64,000 bases of DNA from Archangium minus (GTDB lineage Bacteria > Myxococcota > Myxococcia > Myxococcales > Myxococcaceae): positions 11,222,001 through 11,286,000 of the forward strand of contig NZ_CP043494.1 of assembly GCF_044360475.1 (NCBI RefSeq). Reading direction: 5' to 3'. This document shows positions 27,340 through 37,500 of this stretch, piece by piece (within the stretch, counting starts at the first letter, position 1; every line of letters begins with the position of its first letter). Both the position numbers and the translations under genes were made by a program. The notes under the pieces were generated by a model. That model saw nothing but the letters and a program-made list of their open reading frames with translations. It did no database searches and was not told the origin of the DNA.

Positions 27340-29547
27340 GTGGACGCCGCCTTGCACCATCGCCCGCTCCTTTCCGCCCTGCTCCTCCTCGTCCTTGCGG
27401 CCGGGTGCGCCACCACCTCAGGCGCCCAACAGCCGGAACAACCCAAGGTCGTGGGACTCGACATCAAGGGCACCGACCAGGTCAGCGCGTCCGACATCAA
27501 GGACAAGATCGTCACCAGCAAGACGCCGTGGTGGGAGCCCTTCAACCCCTTTGTCGGGCCGAACTACTTCGATCCCAACACGTGGCAGGCGGACCTGCGG
27601 CGCATCGTGCGCTTCTACCAGGCCCAGGGCTTCTACGAGGCCCGCATCGACTCCTCGAACGAGCAGCCCAAGGGGAAGGACGGCATCGCACTGGAAGTCA
27701 CGGTGAACGAGGGCCTCCCCACCCAGGTGGCCGCCATCAACGTGAAGGGCCTGGAGGCGCTGTCTGAGGAGCACCGGCAGAAGGCCCTGGCGGAGCTGCC
27801 CATCGTGCAGGGCGAGGTGTTCCGCGAGGAGGAGTGGGAGGCAACCAAGGAGCTGGTGCAGCAACGCCTGCGCGAGCTGGGCTACGCCGAGGCGGAGGTG
27901 GGCGGCGAGGTGCGGGTGGACCTGGCCACGCACAGCGCACAGGTGGACCTGCAGGTCCAGGCGGGCCCACGCTACCGCTTCGGCAACATCTTCGTGGCCA
28001 CGGATGCCAACCCCCAGGTGAACCCGCGGCGCATCATCGAGCAGGCGCAGGGCGCGGTGAACAAGGGCGACTGGTACAGCGAATCAGCGCTGGCCGAGGC
28101 CCAGGCACGCGTCTTCCGCATGGGCGTCTTCGGCGCGGTGAAGGTCAACCGGGGCGCCCCGGACCGCGAGGCCCGCACGGTGCCTGTGGTGGTGGACGTG
28201 CGCGAGGCCCCCTTCCGCTCCGTCCGGCTGGGTGGAGGCGTGGGCCTGGACGCGGCCCGGCAGGAGGTGCGCCTCCTGGGCGAGTGGACCCACCGCAACT
28301 TCTTCGGCGGCCTGCGCCGGCTCACCGTGGGCGGCCGGGTAGGCTACGCGTTCATCCCCACCATCACCGCCGCCTTCGACCGGATCGACACGGATGGAGA
28401 TGGGAACGGGGACACGCCCAACCTCAGCACCCCGCACGGGCTCGTCTTCCAGCTCTCCACCCAGTTCGAGCAGCCGCGCTTCCTCACGAGAGATCTCCGG
28501 TTGCAGGCGTCTCTCACCGGAGAGCGAGGACTGGAGCAGGCGTACAACTTCATCGGCGGACGCGCGCGAGGCGGCGTCGTCTGGCAACCCCACCCGAACT
28601 TCTCCTTCTCGCCCACCTACAACCTGGAGCTCTACCGGCTGCAAGGCCAACGAGGTGTTGGGGATCAGACGACCGTGCCCACCCTCGTGCTGGGTTGCCC
28701 GGCGGGTGGGGAACAGGAAACCTGCAACATCTCGGTGAGCTACCTGGAGCAGACGGCCGAGTGGGACCGCCGGGACGACCCCATCGCGCCGACTCGTGGC
28801 TACTACGCCGGGCTGTCGCTACAAGAGGGCGGCGGGCCGCTCCAGGGAGACTTCACCTTCCTGCGCGTGCTACCGGATGTGCGGGGGTACATCACGTTCG
28901 GTCCGAAGGACAGCATCACGCTCGCGGCGCGGCTGCGGATGGGCACGCTCCTCACCCCCGTCATCACCAACGAGACAGGCGAGCGCATCCGGCAGGAGAG
29001 CGCCGTCGTCAACCGCTTCTTCGCGGGCGGCGGAGGCTCCATGCGCGGCTTCAACAGCCGGCGGCTGTCCCCCATGAGCCTCAGCAACCCGGACGCGGAG
29101 CAGCCCTCGGACCAGGTGGTCCCCGTCGGCGGCAACAGCCTCATGGAGACCTCCGTGGAGCTGCGCTTCAAGCTGTTCGGGGGCCTGTCCCTCGCGGCCT
29201 TCCACGACTCCGGCCTCGTCGGCGCCGGCCCGCTGAACTTCGGGCCCCGTCAGGACGACGTCCGCAGGGAGAGCGGCCGTATCTTCGGGGACTACCACTA
29301 CCAGGCCGTGGGATTTGGCCTGCGCTACCAGACCATCGTGGGGCCCGTACGGTTGGATCTCGCCCGGAGGTTGAATATCGGCAGGCCCCTCCCCATCTTC
29401 GACCCGTCCGGCAAGGCAACAGACCCCATCGCCGGCTTGGGTGACTGTTTCGGGCTGGGAGGGACGGAGGTCGCGGATGCGAGGGAATACGCGGGGGCCC
29501 CTGAGGGCTTCTGCACCTTCTTCCTCTCGATTGGAGAGGCATTTTGA
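27340..29547 (+). CDS. TamA/TamL-like Omp85 outer-membrane protein with lipobox
   Basis: About 735 residues. It begins with a signal segment ending in LVLAAGC, a lipoprotein-type cleavage site, which is unusual for an Omp85 protein but known in TamL-type proteins. Three or so POTRA domains follow (residues about 30-290; for example VVGLDIKGTDQVSASDIKDK and QVAAINVKGLEALSEEHRQK). Then comes a C-terminal 16-strand barrel with GGVGLDAARQEVRLLGEWTH, RRDDPIAPTRGYYAG and FFAGGGGSMRGFN (the VRGF/Y motif of the L6 loop). The start is taken as GTG 27340, because it opens the signal peptide; no clear ribosome site supports it. It is followed by tamB with a 4-bp overlap, so the pair should form a translocation and assembly module across the envelope. 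Confidence 0.85.
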   Translation: MDAALHHRPLLSALLLLVLAAGCATTSGAQQPEQPKVVGLDIKGTDQVSASDIKDKIVTSKTPWWEPFNPFVGPNYFDPNTWQADLRRIVRFYQAQGFYEARIDSSNEQPKGKDGIALEVTVNEGLPTQVAAINVKGLEALSEEHRQKALAELPIVQGEVFREEEWEATKELVQQRLRELGYAEAEVGGEVRVDLATHSAQVDLQVQAGPRYRFGNIFVATDANPQVNPRRIIEQAQGAVNKGDWYSESALAEAQARVFRMGVFGAVKVNRGAPDREARTVPVVVDVREAPFRSVRLGGGVGLDAARQEVRLLGEWTHRNFFGGLRRLTVGGRVGYAFIPTITAAFDRIDTDGDGNGDTPNLSTPHGLVFQLSTQFEQPRFLTRDLRLQASLTGERGLEQAYNFIGGRARGGVVWQPHPNFSFSPTYNLELYRLQGQRGVGDQTTVPTLVLGCPAGGEQETCNISVSYLEQTAEWDRRDDPIAPTRGYYAGLSLQEGGGPLQGDFTFLRVLPDVRGYITFGPKDSITLAARLRMGTLLTPVITNETGERIRQESAVVNRFFAGGGGSMRGFNSRRLSPMSLSNPDAEQPSDQVVPVGGNSLMETSVELRFKLFGGLSLAAFHDSGLVGAGPLNFGPRQDDVRRESGRIFGDYHYQAVGFGLRYQTIVGPVRLDLARRLNIGRPLPIFDPSGKATDPIAGLGDCFGLGGTEVADAREYAGAPEGFCTFFLSIGEAF

Positions 29548-32500
29548 GCACCAGCAACCCACCCCCTCCTGAGACGACCTCCCCCACTCCGCCCCGCCGA
29601 CGACGGCACCCGGGCCGATGGGTGCTCTGGGGTCTGCTCGGGTTGCTCGGGCTGGTGCTGGTGCTCGTGGCCGGCGCGCTCATCTATGCGACAGGACCCG
29701 CCGGGGAAGCCCGCATCCGGGCCCTGGCCGTTGAACAGGCGAACAAGCAGCTCGCAGGCCGCGTGGAGATAGGTGGGCTGGATATCGGCCTGCTCTCCGT
29801 CGACCTCACCGACGTGAAGCTGTACGACCCCGAGGGCGAGTTGGTGGCGGCGGTGGACCGGGTAGAGGCACGCGTGGCGCTCGCCCCGCTGCTGCGCAAG
29901 CACATCGTGCTGAGCGACGCGCGCGTGGAGCAGCCCCACCTCTACCTCCACCAGGATGAGCGCGGCCTCAACCTCTCGCGCGCCATCGAGCCGCGGGAGC
30001 CCAAGCCGGAGGAGCCGCCCAACCAGGCTCGCGGCACCCTGCGTTTCACCCTCGAGGACTTCCAGCTCACGGATGGCTCTGTCGACTACGTGGCGGAAGC
30101 GGCCGAGGGTAACCGCGAGCTGCGCCTGGAGGACCTCGATGCCACGGGCACGGCCTCCTGGACCGCGGCCACCGAGGGACTCGACGCGAAGCTCGACGCC
30201 ACTGCCAGCCTCGCCCGGCCCATCGCGGGCCCGGTCCGCCTGTCGCTGAAGGCTGGAGGCGAGGAAGGCAAGCTCAACGCGGATGTGGACTTCGACGCCC
30301 CAGGGCTCGCTCTGCGGGCAACCGGTGGGCTCGAGGGCGAGAACCAGGCCCGTGCCGAGGTAAAGCAGCTCACCGTCGGCCCGGAACTGGCGCGCGCCTT
30401 CCTCCCCTCGTACCCGGTGGCTGCGCCCGTCACCCTCTCGGGCACCCTGAACCAGGCCGGAGACACCGTGAAGGTGGACCTGGACGGACGGGCCGCGGGA
30501 GGCACCGCCGAGGTGGAGGGCTCGTTCGACATGGTGCAGCTGCGCACGGACGGCCTCACCGCCCGTGTGCGCGAGTTGGACCTGGCGAAGCTGCTGGGCG
30601 GTGGACCAAGCACCGTGCTCGCAGCGGACCTGCGCGTACGCGGCGGCGGCAAGAGCCTGGAGACGCTCGATGGCACCGTGGACCTCACCATGCCGCCCTC
30701 CAGCATCGGCGGCCAGCCCCTCGGACCGATGGAGCTGCACGCGAGCGCGAAGAATGGCCGCTTCGAGCTCTCCCAACTTCAGGCTCAGGCCCCGGGCGTC
30801 AGCCTCACCGCGAACGGAGGAGGCACCGAGCAGGACGTGCGGCTCAAGGGCCGGCTCGTGGCCTCCAACCTGGGCAACTTCGCCAACACCGTGGGCCGGC
30901 TGGGCAGCGGCGAGCCCCTGCCCCTCTCGGGCCACGGCGCCCTGGACTTCACCGTGTCCGGCCCCGCGCGCCATCTCGCCGTCTACCTCTCGGGCGGCTT
31001 CGAGACGCTCGCCTGGGCGGATACCTCCGTGCAGGGACTCACGCTCGACGCCCGCGTGCCGGACGTCACCCAGCCGCTCTCCACGGATGCCACGCTGAAG
31101 GCCACGAAGCTGAGCGCCGGGGGCCGCACCTTCGAGAACCTGAACGCCTCGTTCATCACCCAGGACCGGGCCCTCGAGGCCTACGTCCGCGCCGGTGGCG
31201 CAGCGGAGCTCCTCGTCTCGCTGCGTGGCACCGTGGACAAGGACAACCAGGGCCTGGGGCTCGACACCCTCACCCTGCGCTACCCCGAGGCCGGCTGGAC
31301 GCTCCAGCAACCCACCCACGTGGGCTGGGGCAACGGTCGCGTGGAGGTCGCACCCCTCACGCTCACGTCCGGCCCGCAGGCCCTCTCGCTCTCCCTGAAG
31401 AAGCAGGGCGAGCGGCTCGACGCGCGCACGGAGCTGCGAGCCTTCGACCTCGGGCTGCTGCCCAAGGCCTTCCTGCCGCCCGACCTTGACGTGGCGGGCC
31501 AGCTCTCCGGTCACCTGGAGGTGAGCGGACGGATGTCTCGGCCGGACGCCAACATGGACCTCTCGCTCCGGGGTGGCCGCTACCAGCAGTACGCGGACCT
31601 GGCCTTCGACCTGAAGGGCAGCTACGTGCGTGACCGAGCCACCGGCTCCTTCGCTGCCAACGCGCCTGCCGGCCACGTCTCCGCCAACTTCGACATGCCC
31701 GTGCAGGGGCTGATGAAGCGCCGCCGCGAGCCCGTGAGCCTGGAGCTGACCGTGGACCGAGTGGACATCGGCCCCGCGCTGCGCATGGCCGGGCAACCGG
31801 AGTCCGCCACGGGAATCCTCTCCGGCACCCTGACGATGAAGGGGCAGGCGAATGATCCCCGCATGGAGCTCGTGCTGAAGGGTGACAACCTGCGCTACTG
31901 GGGAACCACGCCCCGGCAGCCACCGCCCGTGGTGCTCGCCCCCGGCGCGCTCCCGCCCGAGCTGAACGGGAAGCCGCTCGGCTTCGAGCTCACCGCCCGC
32001 ACCGACGAGCAGGACGGCACGCTCAGCGCGACCCTGGACCTGAAGGGCATCGGCTCGAAGGCCACCGCCTCGCTCGAGACGCCCTTCACCCTGGGCCAGT
32101 TGATGGAGAACCCTCCCACGGCGGCCCAGGCGCTGGAGACGCCCATGCGGCAGCTGCGTGCCGAGGTGACCGATGCGCCACTCGGGCTGCTGTCGCAATT
32201 CGGGCTGGCGGACCGGGCGGGCGGCGCGGTGTCGATGACGGCCGACCTCACCGGCCCGTTGCTGGCGCCCGTGGGCGAGGTGAAGCTGGAGGCTCGGCGG
32301 GCAACGATGAACGGCCTCCAGCCGCTCGATGGCAACCTCTCACTGCGCACGAATGACTCCTCCGTGAAGATCCAACTCGCGGCGCGACGTGAGGACACGC
32401 TGCTGGCGGAGATGGACGCCAACATCGAGGCCCCCATCTCCGCGCTGCAGGACCAGGAGGTCGTGGGCCGAGTGCCCTTCACGCTCGCGGTCCGCGCTGG

Positions 32501-34277
32501 CCCCATCTCGCAGCGCGAGCTGATGGGACTGGCCGAGACCACCTCGCCCCGGGCCGGCCTGGGTGCGCAGTGCAGGGCCCCGGACGCGCTCCCCCAACAG
32601 ACCGTCGGCGGGAACCAGAACGTCCTCTCGCTGAGCCTGCGGGCGCGCGGCACGCTGGAGGAGCCCCAGGTCGATCTCACCGCCGGGGTACAGAACATCG
32701 GCGTGAGCCAGATTGGCCTCGGCCAGGCGCGCTTGCACTACACCTATGACAACGCGCGCTCCACGTTCACGGCGAACCTCACCTCGCCCAACGGCGGCAC
32801 GTTGGTGGCAAGGGGCCACGCCACGCAGGACCTGTCCCTGTCAGCGCTCCGCCGGGGCGTGGACTACTCCCGGACACCCCTCGAGGTGGACGTAGACTCG
32901 CACCAGTTCGACCTGTCCTTCCTCTCCGGCTCCCAGCTGCCCATGGTGCGCTCCATTGGCGGAATGCTGCAGATGGACAAGGTGCACGTGGATGGCACCA
33001 TGGGGGCGCCCAACATCCGGGGTAAGGTCGAGTGGAAGAACGGCCGGCTCGCCCTGGACGGCATGGGCGACTACCAGAACGTGCACGTGGCGCTCAACGT
33101 CACCGAGCAGAACCTGGAGCTGTCCGACTTCTCCGCGACCAGCGGCGGCGGCTCCTTGAACTTCAAGGCGAAGGCGAACCGCACGAAGTCGGGCCAGTTC
33201 CTCCTGACCGGCGAGGGGGACCTGAACGACTTCCCGCTCGTCTTGGAAGACCAGCTCCTGGCCCTCATCCGCCTGCGCACCGAGTTCGAAGGCGAGGTGT
33301 CCGCGCAGCTCGTCAACATCCGCAACCTCACGATTCCCGAGGCCCACATCAACCTGCCGGACATCAAGCGCAAGGACTTGCAGACGATGGAGCGGCCGGA
33401 GGGCATCGTCCTCGTGTGCAACGGGACGCCGATGAACGGCTCCAAGAGCAAAGCACCCACGGCCGAGCCAGGCCGCCCGGGCACTGGCACGGGAGGCGCT
33501 GGCCCGACGGAGGAGAAGGAGGAGCCTCAACGCCAGTACTGGGTGACCATCAACGCGCCCAAGAACCTCTGGGTGCACGGCTCGGACGTCAACGCAGAGG
33601 TGGGCCTGTCAGAGAACTTCCGTATCGAGTCCGCGAACACCACCTCCATCTACGGCGAGGTGCGGGTGATCCGCGGTGAGGTGGAAGTGCTCGGCCGGCG
33701 CTTCAACGTCCAGAACTCCAGCCAGGTGCGCTTCACCGGCCCGGCGATGACGCCGTACATCAACGCCACGGCCGAGTACAACAACGAGCGCGCGAACGTG
33801 ACGGTGTTCGTCGCCGTGCGCGGACAGGGCAAGGACTTCACCATCAAGCCCACCAGCGAGCCGCCCCTGCCGGAGACGGAAATCTACACGCTGCTGGCCA
33901 CGGGCAGGCGCACGCTGCGAGCGGGCTCGGGCGCGTCGATGAACCAGGGGCAGGTGGCGTCGGTGCTGGGCTCGGTGCTGGCCTCGCAAGCGCGCAAGGC
34001 ACTGGCCGCGAAGCTCCCGCTGGACGTGCTCACCATCGAGGCCGGCGAGGAGGGCCTCGCGGGAGCGCGGCTAGAGGTAGGCAAGTACATCACGGACGAG
34101 CTGTACCTGGGCTACACAGGCCGACTGGGCACGCCGCAGAACCAGTCCACCACGCGGCGGGAGAACACCAACGCGGTACGGCTCGAGTACCAGTTCGGCC
34201 CGCGCTGGGGCGTCCAGGTGGAGTACGGCGATGCTCAGCAGGGCGGCGCGGACTTCATCTGGAGCAACGACTACTGA
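29544..34277 (+). CDS. tamB: TamB-like translocation/assembly module, DUF490
   Basis: 1577 residues. There is one N-terminal membrane anchor (WGLLGLLGLVLVLVAGALIY, about residues 29-48) after a Pro/Arg-rich cytoplasmic tail. A very long beta-rich AsmA/TamB-type body follows, built from amphipathic strands expected to form a lipid-carrying groove spanning the periplasm. The C-terminal DUF490 block is recognisable: VRFTGPAMTPYINATAEYN, IYTLLATGRRTL, GKYITDELYLGYTG, and EYQFGPRWGVQVEYG. The start is TTG 29544, overlapping the upstream stop as TTGA, with GGAG about 8 bases upstream; no ATG is nearby. Overlap with the tamA-like gene implies coupled synthesis. The proposed roles are outer-membrane protein insertion or phospholipid transport. 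Confidence 0.9.
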   Translation: MSTSNPPPPETTSPTPPRRRRHPGRWVLWGLLGLLGLVLVLVAGALIYATGPAGEARIRALAVEQANKQLAGRVEIGGLDIGLLSVDLTDVKLYDPEGELVAAVDRVEARVALAPLLRKHIVLSDARVEQPHLYLHQDERGLNLSRAIEPREPKPEEPPNQARGTLRFTLEDFQLTDGSVDYVAEAAEGNRELRLEDLDATGTASWTAATEGLDAKLDATASLARPIAGPVRLSLKAGGEEGKLNADVDFDAPGLALRATGGLEGENQARAEVKQLTVGPELARAFLPSYPVAAPVTLSGTLNQAGDTVKVDLDGRAAGGTAEVEGSFDMVQLRTDGLTARVRELDLAKLLGGGPSTVLAADLRVRGGGKSLETLDGTVDLTMPPSSIGGQPLGPMELHASAKNGRFELSQLQAQAPGVSLTANGGGTEQDVRLKGRLVASNLGNFANTVGRLGSGEPLPLSGHGALDFTVSGPARHLAVYLSGGFETLAWADTSVQGLTLDARVPDVTQPLSTDATLKATKLSAGGRTFENLNASFITQDRALEAYVRAGGAAELLVSLRGTVDKDNQGLGLDTLTLRYPEAGWTLQQPTHVGWGNGRVEVAPLTLTSGPQALSLSLKKQGERLDARTELRAFDLGLLPKAFLPPDLDVAGQLSGHLEVSGRMSRPDANMDLSLRGGRYQQYADLAFDLKGSYVRDRATGSFAANAPAGHVSANFDMPVQGLMKRRREPVSLELTVDRVDIGPALRMAGQPESATGILSGTLTMKGQANDPRMELVLKGDNLRYWGTTPRQPPPVVLAPGALPPELNGKPLGFELTARTDEQDGTLSATLDLKGIGSKATASLETPFTLGQLMENPPTAAQALETPMRQLRAEVTDAPLGLLSQFGLADRAGGAVSMTADLTGPLLAPVGEVKLEARRATMNGLQPLDGNLSLRTNDSSVKIQLAARREDTLLAEMDANIEAPISALQDQEVVGRVPFTLAVRAGPISQRELMGLAETTSPRAGLGAQCRAPDALPQQTVGGNQNVLSLSLRARGTLEEPQVDLTAGVQNIGVSQIGLGQARLHYTYDNARSTFTANLTSPNGGTLVARGHATQDLSLSALRRGVDYSRTPLEVDVDSHQFDLSFLSGSQLPMVRSIGGMLQMDKVHVDGTMGAPNIRGKVEWKNGRLALDGMGDYQNVHVALNVTEQNLELSDFSATSGGGSLNFKAKANRTKSGQFLLTGEGDLNDFPLVLEDQLLALIRLRTEFEGEVSAQLVNIRNLTIPEAHINLPDIKRKDLQTMERPEGIVLVCNGTPMNGSKSKAPTAEPGRPGTGTGGAGPTEEKEEPQRQYWVTINAPKNLWVHGSDVNAEVGLSENFRIESANTTSIYGEVRVIRGEVEVLGRRFNVQNSSQVRFTGPAMTPYINATAEYNNERANVTVFVAVRGQGKDFTIKPTSEPPLPETEIYTLLATGRRTLRAGSGASMNQGQVASVLGSVLASQARKALAAKLPLDVLTIEAGEEGLAGARLEVGKYITDELYLGYTGRLGTPQNQSTTRRENTNAVRLEYQFGPRWGVQVEYGDAQQGGADFIWSNDY

Positions 34278-34430
34278 CGCCCCGACACCTCTCGCCTCCG
34301 TTCACTCGGCTGCCCCTCTGTCTGCCTCATGTCATGGAGGGAATGAAGCAGTTGCGGTGAATACGTTGCACGGCCGCTACACCAGCCAGGCGCACGGCCC
34401 TTGGATTTCTGCAACTGCCCGTCTCCCAGT

Positions 34431-34440
34431 TATCTATAGA
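34431..34440 (+). promoter_or_regulatory. Possible -10 element upstream of rdrA
   Basis: TATCTATAGA stands out as AT-rich about 120 bp before the rdrA start. The best -35-like hexamer at 17-18 bp spacing (TTCTGC, 34407-34412) is weak. The 281 bp between tamB and rdrA hold no gene I can support, so an rdrA promoter is expected here. Confidence 0.25.
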
Positions 34441-34558
34441 GCTCCCCCTCCGTCCTATACGTCAGCGTTCGGCTGGAGTAATGACGTCGGAGGGCTGTCC
34501 CATCGGCGCAAGTCATGACGCGGTGTGAACCAGCAGAGCTCGAACAAGGGGGATGTTG

Positions 34559-37500
34559 ATGGCTCAGCAGCGAGGGATGACGGAGCTCAAGCCTCGCCGT
34601 GAGGCGGGCCCACTCCGGACAATGAAGCAACTCACCGCGGAGCAACGCTCCGCTGGTGCTCAGGCCGCGGCACTCCTTCACGCCATGGCCAAGGCAAGCC
34701 CTCCACCGCGGCGCGTCCCTCCAGCGGCACGCCGGTTCCTTCCCGTCATTGATGAAGAGCGCTGGAATCAAGTCATCCTGCTCGACGGGAACCGCGGCTC
34801 GGGAAAGTCCGCGCTCCTGCTGACCCTGCTCGAGGGGTACTCGGAAACGCTGCAAAAGGGACGACCTCCCCCAGAGTTCGCGGACTGGTTCGATCCTTCG
34901 GACCGGATTGTCCCGGTGGGATTGGTGGACCTCCAGCCCCAGCCCTCGACCACGAACCTCCTGTTCCTCTTGATGGGGAACCTGGAGCGAGTGGTCCACA
35001 CGCTCTGGCCACAACGAGAGCACGGCAAACCCGGGGCAATGCCGTGGCACGTCCCCGCGCCAGAGGAGCCCTGCTCGCTCCGACTCTGGCGCAACTTCGT
35101 TCGTGTCGCCGCGAGCAGCGAAGGCGGCAATGTGCAGGATCGCAAGAAGGAGCTGGATCCCGAGGCGTTCGCCCGCGAGCAGATGAACGAGGACATTCGG
35201 CGTCTCGATCTGCAGACGGTGTTCCGCGACTTCATGGATGCACTGGTGAAGGACTACCTCGAGCTCACCCACCAGTGCTCCGGCCCACTGCCGTTGTTCC
35301 TGCTCGCCATCGACGATGCCGACATGAACCCGCGGCTTTCCGCGCACCTGTTGGAGGTGCTCCGGAAGCTGTACCACCCGCGGCTCGCATTCCTCTTCAC
35401 AGGCGACAGTTCGCTCTTCATCAAGATGCTGAAACTGGACCTGCTCCGGGATGCGCGACGGGGCATGGGGCCTCTGGCGGAGCCAGACGAGTCGGACCTT
35501 GAAACGCTCGCGCTAGAAATCTACGCGAAGGTGATTCCACAGGGCCACAGGTGCTCATTGCCCGCCCTGCGGGAGGAAGAGCGACTCTCCGCGATCCCGG
35601 AACTTGAGGAGCTTTTGACGCACACTCCAGTCCAGACGCGCAAGGGGTTGAGCCCAGCTCGGCTATCACTCCGAGATTATCTCGCCTATGGCTCGCAGAT
35701 GGGGGGAGCACTGCCCGAGCGGCTCAGGTCCTTGTGGGACCTCTATGGAGAGCTCGCGTACGCTGTAGAGGAACTCAAGCAGAGAGAATTCGAAGAAGAC
35801 CGGGCTGCTGTGGTCATAGAGACCTTGTGGAAGTCCGTACTGAGCTCCGGTCTAGTGGAACCCAGGATGGAGGACGCTCTACAGGGGGCGATCCACCGCA
35901 GGCAAATGCGACTATGGGTAGAAGCGGAGCTCGCCGCGACCCCAGTCCTCAGGAAGTGGGGCTCCTACTCTGCTGGCAATGGGTGGCAGCTGGTTATCGA
36001 AAGCCCAGAGCGGTTCCGCCTGACTCTGAGAGGGAAAGAGCTCGATTCGCGGACAACAGCAGCCCTCATGCTTGCGGTCAATTTCGCCGCGGATGATGTT
36101 CGTGGTGCATTCAGCGCCCGTTCACCTGCGGTCATGGATCCGCGCGTACATGTCTTTGCCCATGGCGTTGGTTTGCTGGACCAGGTAGGCCAGATCGTGG
36201 CGCCCTGGCCCACTCCGGATTGGGAATCGTTCGAGGATCTCTTCGAGCTGAAGGAACTCTGGGAATTCAGATTGAGGTTTGTGGCTGAAAGACCCACGAG
36301 ATCCGATTATCTCGCACGCTGCTTCCTATCCTCTGTACTTAAGGTGGGGAAGCACCCTCGATTTGGACACCGCGCCAGCGCCAGGCCGGAGCTGGAGCCC
36401 GATGTAGCTCCAGAGACAGAGGCGGAAGAGCAGGACGACGTGCTCCTCGAATGGGAGGCATTGGCGGAAAACCTGGTAGCATTTGCCCGAGAAATTGATG
36501 AATCAGGACGAGCGTCTGCTTTGTCGGACTGGGCCCTCTCTCGGGCAGGCCTGCTGGCAGCACCCGAATCAGGGCTTCCGGCGGATGTCGCCAATACGTT
36601 CCTGCGGATTCTGCGCAAGGCATTTGGACATGACTGGGAACGGGCAAGAGCGAAGCTCCGGGAAATGCGTCGTGTACGTCTTCGATTGACCCAGGAGCAG
36701 GAAGACGGCGCCTCAACCAAGAACGCATGGCTCGAGCGAATCGACCAACAGTTCCCCGAGCATGAGTTCGGAGGCATGGTCGAAAATCGGGGTGTGCAAC
36801 TCGCGCTGGGCAAAGTGCTGGATAATTTCCATGCAGCACTTGACAGAATCCGTATCCCCTGGCTGCGGTCTATCTTTATCAACGCAAGCTCTCCATCGCT
36901 GCGAAACTATCTCCTCACCCCTTATCGAGCGAAGTTGCTGGAGGAAGTCCCTTCTGACGTCCTGCTTCAGGCTACTCGACGCCTGATTCCTTTCCGGAAC
37001 ATCTCGGGAGAAGGAGCACCAGCATTGGTGGAACTCTGGCGCTTCGCGGTGAGTTGGAGTAACGCCGGGGAACGCATGCAGAAAGCAGTCCGGGAAGAAA
37101 AAGGATCGTTGGTGATAGATCCACTTCTCCTGAGAGCACTCACCAGAGGTGAGCGGATTCCCGTGAGGGAGTGGTTCCTCAAATCGAGCAAGGAACCCGT
37201 GCCGCTGTGGGCAGCCGAGGATCTCCGAACCACTCTGAGCGGCCTTCGCGTATGGACGTCGCCGCTCAAGGTGCACAACCTGAACCCACTGCTCGAACTG
37301 CTCCTCCGCATAGCATACGACTACAGCCAGGACCAACAGGGCCGGAACACACTGATGCCCATACCCAAGTCCAAGCATTGGCCGGGCACGAGATTCCGGT
37401 ACGATCGCCATGGGTACTACCCGTGGACGATCCCAGCCTGGCCGACCCTAATGGAAATGGAACTGTTTGAGCCAGCCTGGAATGACATGGTGACGAACGT

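Noticed and set aside
29325..32198. Leftward open frame of 957 residues opposite tamB
   Set aside because: A shadow of a high-GC gene. The tamB frame has a membrane anchor, domain similarity and a ribosome site; this one has no family match and odd composition.
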